From assembly GCF_900099905.1 (NCBI RefSeq), contig NZ_FNEE01000010.1:133946-197945 (forward strand): a stretch of 64,000 nucleotides of DNA, read 5' to 3'. The stretch is from Mesorhizobium muleiense (GTDB lineage Bacteria > Pseudomonadota > Alphaproteobacteria > Rhizobiales > Rhizobiaceae). The notes beneath the pieces are model-generated. The model had not been told where the DNA came from and searched no databases. It was given only the letters and a program-made list of their open reading frames with translations. This document shows positions 54,842-62,610 of the stretch, in pieces (the stretch's first letter is position 1; each line of letters starts with the position of its first letter). The position numbers and the translations under genes were made by a program.

Positions 54842-55027
54842 TCAGCCTTCGGCCTTGAAGTTCTTGGCTTCCTTCTCGACCTTGGCGCTGTCCTTGCCGT
54901 GCTTGCGCATCAGATCCTTCGCCTGGTTGGGCGAAACGTCGGTGGTCTCGGCCAGGCGCAGGGCCTCCTTGTCGTCCGGTTCGCGTTTCTTCCGATCGGC
55001 CATTGCGGTCCGTTTGTCAGCCATCAC
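54842..55027 (-). CDS. DUF3606 small protein (first of three)
   Basis: A 61-residue basic protein with the DUF3606 core (EALRLAETTDVSPNQAKDLMRKHGKD). The family comprises short rhizobial proteins with an HTH-like pair of helices; function unknown. It starts four bases inside the end of the next DUF3606 gene, so the two are coupled and form an operon. A second ATG nine codons in is also possible. Confidence 0.8.
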   Translation of the reverse strand: MMADKRTAMADRKKREPDDKEALRLAETTDVSPNQAKDLMRKHGKDSAKVEKEAKNFKAEG

Positions 55028-55212
55028 AATGCCTTTATGCTCTTGGCGATTTCGTTCAGCACCTTGCGGTCGGTGCCGTGGCGCTTGATCAGCGTGCGAG
55101 CCTGGTCGGGAGTGATGCCGGCTTCCTCGGCGAGATGCCTCACCTCATAGTCTTCGTCGCCGGCTACTTGTGAGCGATCGCGGTTGTCGGTCTTGGTCTT
55201 GTCGTCTGGCAT
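55024..55212 (-). CDS. DUF3606 small protein (second of three)
   Basis: A 62-residue protein (DNRDRSQVAGDEDYEV, then EEAGITPDQARTLIKRHGTDR), close in sequence to the copy at 59986-60174. GAGGAGAG lies upstream of the ATG. It is preceded by the long palindrome at 55232. It probably arose with its neighbour by tandem duplication. Confidence 0.85.
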   Translation of the reverse strand: MPDDKTKTDNRDRSQVAGDEDYEVRHLAEEAGITPDQARTLIKRHGTDRKVLNEIAKSIKAL

Positions 55213-55231
55213 GGCAGTTCTCTCCTCACTT

Positions 55232-55376
55232 AGAGGCTGTTTGGAAAGTCTACTCCGGCGGCCATCTGATGGCGTTTTCTGCGCTTCCGGTGCTCACGGA
55301 CCCGAACGTCCGCTGCGCTCCGGTTCTCGAAACCACCACCATATGACTCGCCGGAGCGACTTTCGAAACAGTCTCT
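55232..55376. repeat. Long imperfect intergenic palindrome, copy 2
   Basis: Outer arms AGAGGCTGTTTGGAAAGTC (55232-55250) and GACTTTCGAAACAGTCTCT (55358-55376) pair with two mismatches; CTCCGGCG and CGCCGGAG continue the stem. The central hairpin CGGAC...GTCCG is at 55297-55312, followed by GCTCCGGTTCTCG as in copy 1 at 3427. It lies between DUF3606 and DUF982 genes. Confidence 0.8.
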
Positions 55377-55537
55377 TGGACCTGGAGCATAACGGCGGAG
55401 ATTTCGTGAGGTTCCTTAATGCATGTCGCCCAAAAGTGCGCAGCGGTTTTGGGACAACGACATGGCTTGGGCAACGACATCCCTAAAAACAAGAACCAAA
55501 AGCACGTCGCATCGCGCCTCTTCAGACGTGACGCGCT
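55377..55537. other. Gap left of the DUF982 gene
   Basis: Short region with no gene or clear signal. Confidence 0.4.
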
Positions 55538-55798
55538 TTAATGCCGGCCTTCGCGCACAAACACATGGGCTTCCTTGGCGGCCGCCGTGAATGCCCGCCG
55601 CGCAGTGCCAACCGCCCGCCGCTGCTCCATCGCATCCATCATGGCTTTCAAGGCCGCGCGATATTTCGGCCCGCGCTTTTCGTCTGGCCATTTGTCGACC
55701 AGAAGCGAGGCCGCCTGGACCGTCCTCGTCACAGAAAGCCGGCGTCCGGTGCGTTCGCTCTCGATCGTCACCGGAACGTCGAATTGTTCATCACGCAT
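55538..55798 (-). CDS. DUF982 family protein
   Basis: An 86-residue protein of the DUF982 family, common in multiple copies in Mesorhizobium and relatives. It has the pattern FDVPVTIESERTGRRLSV, then a buried helix containing AASLLVDKWPDEKRGPKYRAAL and the ending AFTAAAKEAHVFV. ATG 55798 is chosen over a longer frame to 55891. A full EcfG consensus promoter stands 30-55 bases upstream, so expression in the general stress response is likely. Confidence 0.85.
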   Translation of the reverse strand: MRDEQFDVPVTIESERTGRRLSVTRTVQAASLLVDKWPDEKRGPKYRAALKAMMDAMEQRRAVGTARRAFTAAAKEAHVFVREGRH

Positions 55799-55827
55799 TG
55801 CCGCCACTCCTCGACTCCAAGGACAGC

Positions 55828-55853
55828 AACGGCGCAGCGGAGTTATTCGTTCC
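55828..55853 (-). promoter_or_regulatory. EcfG consensus promoter of the DUF982 gene
   Basis: On the minus strand GGAAC (55853-55849) is followed after exactly 17 bases by CGTT (55831-55828), a full match to the EcfG consensus. The start codon is at 55798. Confidence 0.7.
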
Positions 55854-55965
55854 GACAGCGAATGGCGCGATCCATCCCGATCACAATTCATGGTTACGGA
55901 GTGGCTTATGTCGCCAGTCTCATTTTAGACAGTGCGCAAGCCAATTGCGGGCCGGGCGATGTGCA

Positions 55966-56196
55966 TCAGCGGCACCGATGGTCGAACACGATCCCCATGG
56001 TCCTGCCAATTGCGGTCATGACGATAAGCTCGACCAGTTGGTCGTCGCTGTCCGTACAAGCTGGGCCTGCCCGGCGGATGGTGTCTATTGCGGCTCTGGT
56101 CGATATGGTGTCGCCGGCGCGGAATTTTGAAAGCGCTGATGAAACAAGTTCATGGGCCGGCAAGTCAACGACAGGCGCTCTCGAAACGATGCCCAT
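55966..56196 (-). CDS. Hypothetical 76-residue protein
   Basis: The frame has natural codon use and a strong ribosome site (GGAGGAGG) directly before ATG 56196. The protein is soluble, with two predicted helices (HELVSSALSKFRAGD and DDQLVELIVMTAIGRTMG). The pattern resembles short rhizobial hypothetical proteins, but no family can be named. It is isolated from its neighbours by more than 100 bases on each side. Confidence 0.6.
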   Translation of the reverse strand: MGIVSRAPVVDLPAHELVSSALSKFRAGDTISTRAAIDTIRRAGPACTDSDDQLVELIVMTAIGRTMGIVFDHRCR

Positions 56197-56328
56197 TGGC
56201 CTCCTCCGCCATGAACTCTCTGCCACGAGAATAATACGCCGAATGGTGGTTTTCGCCAGCGAAATTGTGGTCCGACCAGAGGCCGATCGGACACCGATTG
56301 GACTGGGGCAGCTAGCTTTTTGCAGGGC

Positions 56329-57144
56329 TCAGCGCGATGCTGCCGACCTCGATTTCTCTCTGCCCTTCGCAGCTGGCTTGACCCTTATACGCATCGCTCC
56401 GCCCTCGGGATGATCGATCTCAAAGGCATTGGTCTTGCGCACGAGATCGCTCAGCTTGCGAAAGCCGAAGGTCCTGGGATCGAAGTCCGATGCCAGATTG
56501 GCGAGCTGATTGCCGACAATGCCGAGCGGCACCCAGCCGTCCTCGGTTCCCATCTGTGAAATGACCCTGGTGATGATCGGCGTCGCGGCGCTGGGCGGCT
56601 GCAGGGACTTCGTCGGCGCCGCATCGTTGGCGTTGGCTGGCGCAGTCGGCAGCAGGTTCTCGGTGTATACGAACCGGCGGCAAGCCTGCCGGAAACTCTC
56701 CGGCGTCTTCTGCTCGCCAAACCCATAAACGTCGATCCCGTGCTCCCTGATGCGAGCGGCAAGGCGGGTGAAATCGCTGTCGGACGACACCAGGCAGAAG
56801 CCTTCGAACCGCCCGCTGTGGAGAAGGTCCATGGCGTCGATGACGAGCGTGATGTCGGATGCGTTCTTGCCGGTGGTGTAGGCGAATTGCTGCTGCGGGA
56901 TGATCGCATGCTTCGACAGCACATCCGCCCATGCCTTTGAGCGGGTGCTGGAGAAATCGCCGTAGATGCGACGGACGCTTGCCTCGCCGATCTTCGCGAT
57001 TTCCTCGAACAAACCGTCGGCAATCTTGGCCGAGGTATTGTCCGCGTCGATCAGCACTGCAAGACGTGGAGAACGTGGTTCGGTTGGCAAGGTGAGCCCC
57101 TGTTTTTGGCTGCGCACCAGAGACATATGGTGCAGCGGCGCCAT
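56329..57144 (-). CDS. NYN-domain protein with C-terminal OST-HTH/LOTUS domain
   Basis: A 271-residue protein. The NYN (LabA-like PIN-fold) domain covers about residues 27-165, with acidic residues Asp33, Asp35, Asp97, Asp103, Asp122 and Asp124 (LIDADN, DITLVIDAMDLL, SSDSDF) placed as in metal-dependent nucleases. An OST-HTH/LOTUS-type RNA-binding domain follows at about 195-260. A second ATG at residue 7 is possible. Such proteins are thought to cut or bind RNA; the target is unknown. Confidence 0.88.
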   Translation of the reverse strand: MAPLHHMSLVRSQKQGLTLPTEPRSPRLAVLIDADNTSAKIADGLFEEIAKIGEASVRRIYGDFSSTRSKAWADVLSKHAIIPQQQFAYTTGKNASDITLVIDAMDLLHSGRFEGFCLVSSDSDFTRLAARIREHGIDVYGFGEQKTPESFRQACRRFVYTENLLPTAPANANDAAPTKSLQPPSAATPIITRVISQMGTEDGWVPLGIVGNQLANLASDFDPRTFGFRKLSDLVRKTNAFEIDHPEGGAMRIRVKPAAKGREKSRSAASR

Positions 57145-57176
57145 GCGAAACCTTTTTATCGAAATACGAACGTCAT

Positions 57177-57530
57177 CTACTTCTCCCGATACAAGATCAT
57201 GCCGGCGTGGTGCAGCACGCCGTCGATGAACGTTCCGTCAGCGGTAAAGCCGGTGTCGTCCCAGTAGTCGATGTGATTTCCCCGGATCTCATAGCGCCCC
57301 TGGTATGCGCTGTCACGGTTCCCGCGCGCTTCGTCATAGCGACCATTTGGAAGCAAGTTGTGGCGGATATGGCCATCCGCCGTGACCCACATCCCGACAT
57401 AGGAGTGGCTTGCCGAAGCTGGGGTAACGGGATTTTGCGCGATATTCATTTGGGCGAAGCCTTTCTGTGCGGATAAGTCGGCCGCGCCGGCAACAAGCAC
57501 GGCAGCGGCAAGGATGGAAATCTGTTTCAT
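57177..57530 (-). CDS. Atu4866-family secreted protein
   Basis: A 117-residue protein with a signal peptide (cleavage near residue 27) and an Atu4866-type domain of lipocalin-like beta strands (YVGMWVTADGHIRHNLLPNGRYDEARGN, then YQGRYEIRGNHIDYWDDTGF). The family is named after an Agrobacterium protein of known structure but unknown function. It begins four bases after the SDR gene, as commonly found, so both are likely on one transcript. Confidence 0.85.
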   Translation of the reverse strand: MKQISILAAAVLVAGAADLSAQKGFAQMNIAQNPVTPASASHSYVGMWVTADGHIRHNLLPNGRYDEARGNRDSAYQGRYEIRGNHIDYWDDTGFTADGTFIDGVLHHAGMILYREK

Positions 57531-57534
57531 CGGA

Positions 57535-58278
57535 CTACTTGCTGGCTGTCGGCCGGATGACGATCTCGTTCACGTCGACATCGTCCGGCTGTTCGATGGC
57601 AAAGCGCACGGCACGGCCGATCGCGTCGGGCTGCAGCGCAATGGCGCGATAGGTCTTCATCGCTTCCACTGCGATCGGATCGGTGATCGTGTCGGCGAGC
57701 TCGCTCTCGACCACGCCGGGATGAATGCAGGTGACGCGGATGTTGTCGTGCTCCTGCCGCAAGCCATCGGAGATGGCGCGGACCGCGTATTTGCTTGCGC
57801 AATAGACAGCGGCTGTGGGCGATACCGAAAGCGCGCCGATGGAGGCGATGTTGACGACATGGCCGGAGCCTCGGGCCGTCATCTGCGGCAGCACCGCCGC
57901 GATGCCGTAGAGCACGCCCTTGATGTTGACGTCGACCATTCGGTCCCATTCATCGACCTTCATCGAGGCCATGAGCGACAACGGCATGACGCCGGCATTG
58001 TTGACGATCACATCGACGCGCCCCCAGGCCTGGCGCGCCGCTTCGGCAAAGGCGGCGACATCGGCGCGGTCGGTCACGTCCAGGCGGCGTGTCAGTGCCT
58101 CCCCGCCCTTTGCCCTGATCTCTTCTGCGAGGGCGTCCAGCCGACCGGTGCGGCGCGCACCGAGCATGACCTTTGCTCCTGCGGCACCGAGCTCCCGGCC
58201 GATGGCGGCGCCAATGCCGCTCGAAGCCCCGGTGATGAGCACGACTTTGTTGGGGGACAAGTTTGGGTTGAGGGACAT
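57535..58278 (-). CDS. Short-chain dehydrogenase/reductase
   Basis: A 247-residue classical SDR. The NADP-binding TGASSGIGAAIGREL is near residue 17, NNAGVMP near 92, the catalytic Ser near 144 and YCASK with the catalytic Tyr-x3-Lys near 157. The substrate cannot be predicted. ATG 58278 (MSLNPNLS) is chosen over a start at 58347. A divergent LysR-type gene lies 120 bases upstream and probably controls this SDR-Atu4866 pair. Confidence 0.92.
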   Translation of the reverse strand: MSLNPNLSPNKVVLITGASSGIGAAIGRELGAAGAKVMLGARRTGRLDALAEEIRAKGGEALTRRLDVTDRADVAAFAEAARQAWGRVDVIVNNAGVMPLSLMASMKVDEWDRMVDVNIKGVLYGIAAVLPQMTARGSGHVVNIASIGALSVSPTAAVYCASKYAVRAISDGLRQEHDNIRVTCIHPGVVESELADTITDPIAVEAMKTYRAIALQPDAIGRAVRFAIEQPDDVDVNEIVIRPTASK

Positions 58279-58398
58279 GTTCGGTCTCCGTCTGGTTGAT
58301 CCTTGAACCGCCATGCAGCGGTTGCCACGAAGATGGATCTGTTTCACTGTAGCGATAAGACGACCATTCGTTTACAGCGTCGAAAGCACAGCTAACCA

Positions 58399-59289
58399 AT
58401 GCAGCCGGATCTCAATGCGCTTGCCGTCTTCGCCCTCGTCGCCGAGGAGCGGAGCTTTCGCGCGGCTGCGGACCGAATGGGCGTCACCCGCTCGGCGGTG
58501 AGCCAGACGATGAAGCGGCTGGAAGAGACGCTCGGTATCGCGCTGGTCCAGCGCACGACGCGAAGCGTCAGCCTGACCGAGGCTGGCGAACGCCTCTACG
58601 CCGAGATAGCGCCCGCCATCGCCGACATGCGCGCCGCAATGGAGAGCACCGGGGACCTGCGCGAGCGTCCGCGCGGGCAGTTGCGGCTCGCCGTCTCGTC
58701 GATCGCCGAGCGCTTTCTTTCAGGGCCGTTCCTGGCGACCTTTGCCGAAGCCAATCCGGAGGTCCGGATGGACATCACGGTGACGGACGAGGAATTCGAT
58801 ATCGTCGCCGAGGGATACGATGCCGGCGTCAGGCTCGGCGAGGTGATCGAGCAGGACATGATCGCGGTGCCTGTCGCCGGTGACGAGCGGCAGCTGGCCG
58901 CCTGCGCGCCGGCCTATCGTGATCGGTTTGGCGAGCCGTCGCATCCGCAGGAACTCGCGGGCCATCGCTGCATTGGCTGGCGTCGCGCCCCGAAGGTCGC
59001 GCCCTATCGCTGGGAATTCGTCGAGGACGGCAAGGAGTTCAGCGTCGCGGTCGCGCCGGCGATCACGACCAACGACATGGCGTTGATGATAAAGCTCGCC
59101 ATTGCCGGAGCCGGCATCACTTTCGGCATGGAGGAAAGCTTTCGCCCGTGGATCGCTCGGGGCGAACTGGTGCCGGTTCTCGAGGATTTTTGCCCGCGCT
59201 TTGCCGGCTTCTACCTTTATTATCCGAGCCGTCGCAACGTCGCGCCGAAGCTGCGCGCGCTTGTCGAATACCTGCGGCGTCCTGGCTAG
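58399..59289 (+). CDS. LysR family transcriptional regulator
   Basis: A 296-residue regulator with an N-terminal HTH (RSFRAAADRMGVTRSAVSQTMKRLEETLG) and a C-terminal effector-binding domain (about residues 92-292). Its position, divergent from the SDR gene, is the usual layout of LysR regulators and their targets. The effector is unknown. Confidence 0.93.
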   Translation: MQPDLNALAVFALVAEERSFRAAADRMGVTRSAVSQTMKRLEETLGIALVQRTTRSVSLTEAGERLYAEIAPAIADMRAAMESTGDLRERPRGQLRLAVSSIAERFLSGPFLATFAEANPEVRMDITVTDEEFDIVAEGYDAGVRLGEVIEQDMIAVPVAGDERQLAACAPAYRDRFGEPSHPQELAGHRCIGWRRAPKVAPYRWEFVEDGKEFSVAVAPAITTNDMALMIKLAIAGAGITFGMEESFRPWIARGELVPVLEDFCPRFAGFYLYYPSRRNVAPKLRALVEYLRRPG

Positions 59290-59516
59290 CGTTTTCCACG
59301 CGGACGATTGAACCGAAATCGCTTTCCGGCCGCCCGCTTTGGGACGGGAGTCCAGATCGTCAAACTCCGCTGTGCGCACCCGGTATCTCGATGTTGCATT
59401 TATATTAGTGTGAGCGCATGTTTTCATCAGCCGGCGCAAGCCGGTTAGGCCCGGTGGCCAGCCGGTCACCCCCAACAGGCTGCCGGGCCGCCTGCAACGG
59501 CTTGGGAGGACATGAC

Positions 59517-59924
59517 ATGCCGAAAATCTCGGAACTCTTTTTCAAGACAGCGATCGTCTTTCTTATTCTGGGAATTGCAGCCGGCCTGCAAATGGCAATT
59601 TCAGGCAATCACGGCGCCTACCCGGCTCACGCACACATCAATCTCCTGGGATGGGTAACAAGTGCAATATTCGGTGGGTACTACGCCCTGAACCCGACAA
59701 AAGCCGCCCGCACTATCGCAATGGTCCATTATGGCGTCTATAATTTTGGCCTGGTGGTGATGTTGCCGGCCCTCTACTTGATGCTGCATGGAAATCCGGC
59801 GCTTGAGCCGATCGTCGCCACCGGCTCGATGATCGTCGCTGCCAGCGTGCTCATCTTTGCCTTCGTGGTTTTCTCCGCCGAAACGGCGCGCTCAGTCTCG
59901 GGAATGCCTGCGGTTCCACGCTAA
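59517..59924 (+). CDS. Small membrane protein resembling a heme-copper oxidase subunit I fragment
   Basis: A 135-residue protein with four membrane helices. Its motif YPAHAHINLLGWVTSAIFGGYY has the His-x-His-x2-Leu-Leu-Gly form found around a heme-ligand histidine in cbb3/NO-reductase-type subunits, but the protein is far too short to be an oxidase and no other subunit is near. Proteins of this size are widespread in rhizobia. GGGAGGA lies six bases before ATG 59517; the longer frame upstream is not credible. Confidence 0.7.
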   Translation: MPKISELFFKTAIVFLILGIAAGLQMAISGNHGAYPAHAHINLLGWVTSAIFGGYYALNPTKAARTIAMVHYGVYNFGLVVMLPALYLMLHGNPALEPIVATGSMIVAASVLIFAFVVFSAETARSVSGMPAVPR

Positions 59925-59985
59925 ACGATGTCAGGATATTGCTGAGCCAACAAAAAGGCTCGCGGCACCTCTGAGAGTTTGGTCA

Positions 59986-60174
59986 TCATTGTGCCGGCAA
60001 TGCCTTCGCGGCAGCGGTCAGGGTTGCCCGATCGTTGCCGTGCTTGCGGATCAGCTCGCGCACCTGCTCCGGCGTGATGTTGTTCTGCAGAGCGAAAAAG
60101 TTCACCTCATAATCATCGTCCGCCGATATCTTGTTGCGGTCGCGAAAGTCGCGTTTGTTTTTGTCGTCTGCCAT
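59986..60174 (-). CDS. DUF3606 small protein (third of three)
   Basis: A 62-residue protein (MADDKNKRDFRDRNKI, then NNITPEQVRELIRKHGNDRA), closely similar to the copy at 55024-55212. It is divergent from the DNA ligase gene, with an EcfG-like promoter at 60219-60244 directly against the ligase start codon. Confidence 0.85.
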   Translation of the reverse strand: MADDKNKRDFRDRNKISADDDYEVNFFALQNNITPEQVRELIRKHGNDRATLTAAAKALPAQ

Positions 60175-60218
60175 ATCGCACGTCCTTTAGAGTTTTATCA
60201 TATTCACTATGGCTAATA

Positions 60219-60244
60219 TACGCCGATGACCTAGACTGGGTTCC
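60219..60244 (-). promoter_or_regulatory. EcfG-like promoter of the third DUF3606 gene
   Basis: On the minus strand GGAAC (60244-60240) and CGTA (60222-60219) are 17 bases apart, one mismatch from the EcfG consensus. The start codon is 45 bases downstream. Confidence 0.5.
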
Positions 60245-61141
60245 ATGCGCAGGCGGGCAGATGCCGGCACCGGCCGGCTAGAGTTCATTCCCCCGATGGA
60301 GCCCAAGCTGGTGGCCATGCCGCCCGAGGGTGACAACTGGATTCATGAGATCAAGCTGGATGGCTACCGCGCCCAGATCATTATCAACGGCCCCGAGGAT
60401 ATCCGCGTCTATACCGAAACCGGTAAGGACTGGACGCGTCAATATCTGGGGATCGTGGAAGCCGCGGGTGAGCTTGAGGTCAAGAACGCCATCATCGACG
60501 GCGAGGCGGTCGTCACCGACAAGGCCGGCATGCCCGACTTCAACGCGCTCCAGAACGCCGTCCACGACAATCCCTACGGCATGTACCTGTGCGCATTCGA
60601 CATTCTGCACCTGAACGGCCATGATCTGCGCGACGTCGGCTGCAAGGCGCGCCGCGAAATTCTCAGCGGTATCATCAAGCCGCACAGCCGGATTCGGTTC
60701 AGCGAGGCCCTGCCTGGTGACGCGCAGTCGCTCTTCCACCTCGTCGAGGAGGTCGAGCTTGAGGGAATTGTCTCGAAGCGCGCCCACAGCAAATATCGCA
60801 GCGGCCTGACCTCGAACTGGCTGACGACCAAGAGCTTCACGGTCGATGAATTCGAACTGCTGGGCGTCGAGCGCCAGCCCGGCGAGGCAGCCTTCGCCCT
60901 TTTGGCACAGCCCGGCACCGGGAAATATGTCGGTTCCGCCCTGATCAGCCTGGGCCGCGACATGAAGGAGCGGCTGTTCAAGCGGGTTCGGGAGCACGCC
61001 GGGCCGCCGCCAGAGGCGATGAAGAAACGGCCGGGGACACAATGGCTCAGGCCCGGGGTGAAGCTGCGCATCAGGCATCTTCGCGGCGACCACAGCCACA
61101 TACGCAATGCGTCGCTGCTGGGTTTCGGTGACGAGAGCTAG
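60245..61141 (+). CDS. ATP-dependent DNA ligase, LigD ligase-domain type, stand-alone
   Basis: A 298-residue ligase. The adenylation motif is IKLDGYRAQI with the nucleophile Lys near residue 37, IDGEAVV is motif III near residue 84, and EGIVSKRAHSKY (motif IV) plus the C-terminal OB fold (about 205-298) follow. Polymerase and phosphoesterase domains of full LigD are absent, and no ku gene is in the window. Rhizobia carry several such LigD-like proteins for non-homologous end joining. ATG 60262 or 60298 are alternative starts. Confidence 0.88.
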   Translation: MRRRADAGTGRLEFIPPMEPKLVAMPPEGDNWIHEIKLDGYRAQIIINGPEDIRVYTETGKDWTRQYLGIVEAAGELEVKNAIIDGEAVVTDKAGMPDFNALQNAVHDNPYGMYLCAFDILHLNGHDLRDVGCKARREILSGIIKPHSRIRFSEALPGDAQSLFHLVEEVELEGIVSKRAHSKYRSGLTSNWLTTKSFTVDEFELLGVERQPGEAAFALLAQPGTGKYVGSALISLGRDMKERLFKRVREHAGPPPEAMKKRPGTQWLRPGVKLRIRHLRGDHSHIRNASLLGFGDES

Positions 61142-61493
61142 TGCGCTTTGTCTGCCCCCTTTGAGCGACGGGCGCTTCGGCGCCGCAGCCAGAACGACGT
61201 CGTGACCTGGTTCACGCGGCTGGCCAACGACTGGCTGCCCAAACCTTCATCCTTGGCCGCACCAGCGCTTCGCCGTCAATCAGCCGAAGCAGGAGCTGTA
61301 TGCCCCTTGCCTTGATTGGGCTCGTCGGATCTGTGTGGGGCGCTCGGCAATGGGCGTGCCCACCGCTGTATTGTGCGACGATTGAGCCCGCTACGGACAT
61401 GCCCGGCTGGGCGGCAACCAGGCCGCGAATTGGCCGCAATGTCCCGGTTCAACTGTCTGCCGTGGCTCATGCTATCCCTGAGGTGCGTGAAGT
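61142..61493. other. Non-coding or decayed region right of the ligase gene
   Basis: About 350 bases with only short, unconvincing frames. A minus-strand frame contains LLLRLIDGEALV, which looks like a ligase motif III, so a degraded second ligase or chance similarity is possible. Base composition is still GC-rich. Confidence 0.35.
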
Positions 61494-62210
61494 ATGAGGT
61501 ATCTGTTGTCTCTGGGCATTGTGCTCTTTTCGGTACCTTTATCGGCATCGGAGATCATCCTGGAGCAGGTCACATTGCGCCGAGGGATGGAAGGCGACAC
61601 CAGGCAGTCGGGAGCCTTGGACGATCCAAAAACCTACAGCAAAAACAAGGTGTACCGTGAGGAAAAGGCGCTCGCAGCGAAAGCTGGCGTCGAGATAGAC
61701 CAATTCCTGGATGATTACTATGCGAAAGGATTTCGGAAGGAATCTGGAGCCAACAGAGCAGTACACTACCTGATATTCTACAATTCAATCTCGGCACCAC
61801 GGTGCAAGAGGGAATATTTGATCCAGCGGGTAAGGCACACCAAAATATACTACCGAAATAATAGAAGGATTGCGGATAAAACAGTCGAGTATCTTGTGGA
61901 GGTTTTCAAGCTGAACAGCTACGGGCACACCAAACGCGCCGACGGTCACGTTCAGCTTCATTTTCTGGGGGACGCCCAATCGAGAAAGACTGTCGTCGAC
62001 ATCGAGGTCGGTTGCGGCGAGGTGCGCAGCGTGGCCGATGGATCGGCTTGGCCTTTCGAGCAGAAAATCCTGTTTAAAGAGTTGCAGGATTATTCCAACA
62101 AGCCTGGCCTCTACGACAAGGTCAGCTTCGAGTTCTCCAGGTCCTACAGCTTTGCTTCGGAATTCGACCGGAATGGACACAAGATAACGCTGCCGGATTT
62201 TCTTAGGTAA
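61494..62210 (+). CDS. Hypothetical secreted protein, 238 residues
   Basis: The protein begins with a signal peptide (cleavage likely after SLSASE or nearby, residue 18-20). The mature part is rich in charged and aromatic residues, with two cysteines at about residues 104 and 175. No known family is recognised. Codon use is more AT-rich than in the surroundings, which suggests recent acquisition. A terminator-like hairpin follows at 62357. Confidence 0.65.
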   Translation: MRYLLSLGIVLFSVPLSASEIILEQVTLRRGMEGDTRQSGALDDPKTYSKNKVYREEKALAAKAGVEIDQFLDDYYAKGFRKESGANRAVHYLIFYNSISAPRCKREYLIQRVRHTKIYYRNNRRIADKTVEYLVEVFKLNSYGHTKRADGHVQLHFLGDAQSRKTVVDIEVGCGEVRSVADGSAWPFEQKILFKELQDYSNKPGLYDKVSFEFSRSYSFASEFDRNGHKITLPDFLR

Positions 62211-62356
62211 GCTTCCTCGAAGCGACCTTGCTGCCTTCCCGGCTGAAGCAGCTGATCTGAGCCGTGCCCGACTTTCCTTTCAGCCGCCGCCGGGACTCGA
62301 AGGTTTTCTACGGTGACGTGCACCTTTTTGTCTTCTTCTGTTCCCGCAACCCGTTG

Positions 62357-62385
62357 CCCGCTGCCTCACGGTGGCGGGGCCTTTT
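62357..62385 (+). terminator. Hairpin with T tract downstream of the secreted protein gene
   Basis: CCCGCTGCC (62357-62365) pairs with GGTGGCGGG (62370-62378) through two G-T pairs, with a 4-base loop. GCCTTTT follows, so this is a likely intrinsic terminator. Confidence 0.6.
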
Positions 62386-62397
62386 GATGGGCACACG

Positions 62398-62422
62398 GGA
62401 ACCAGAGCTTGGCGATCCGGTT
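62398..62422 (+). promoter_or_regulatory. EcfG-like promoter of the proline-rich microprotein
   Basis: GGAAC (62398-62402) and GGTT (62419-62422) are 16 bases apart, close to the EcfG consensus. The start codon at 62431 is only eight bases after the -10 element, so the transcript would be nearly leaderless. Confidence 0.4.
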
Positions 62423-62430
62423 AACTGGAT

Positions 62431-62610
62431 ATGCCAAACAAGATCAAAGACCCGCCACCGAAGCCCGCCCCGAAGAAGACACCTGTCCGTCGTCCCGACA
62501 AGGAAGCATCGCCGGAGCCTGAACATGTGGACCCGCCGCCACGAGACGTGCGCGAGGCTCCGGCACCAAATCCAAACGGCGACAGGACGGGCCCAACCGG
62601 CCAGCAGTAG
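62431..62610 (+). CDS. Proline-rich microprotein, 59 residues
   Basis: The frame (MPNKIKDPPPKPAPKKTP, then EHVDPPPRDVREAPAPNPNG) is highly charged, rich in Pro, Lys and Glu, and should be disordered. There is no ribosome site, and the EcfG-like promoter next to it would make the mRNA start just before ATG. No family is known; composition resembles other rhizobial small stress proteins. Confidence 0.5.
   Translation: MPNKIKDPPPKPAPKKTPVRRPDKEASPEPEHVDPPPRDVREAPAPNPNGDRTGPTGQQ

Noticed and set aside
59517..59924. Cytochrome oxidase subunit I gene
   Set aside because: Only one histidine motif and 135 residues; a full subunit has about twelve helices and six conserved histidines.
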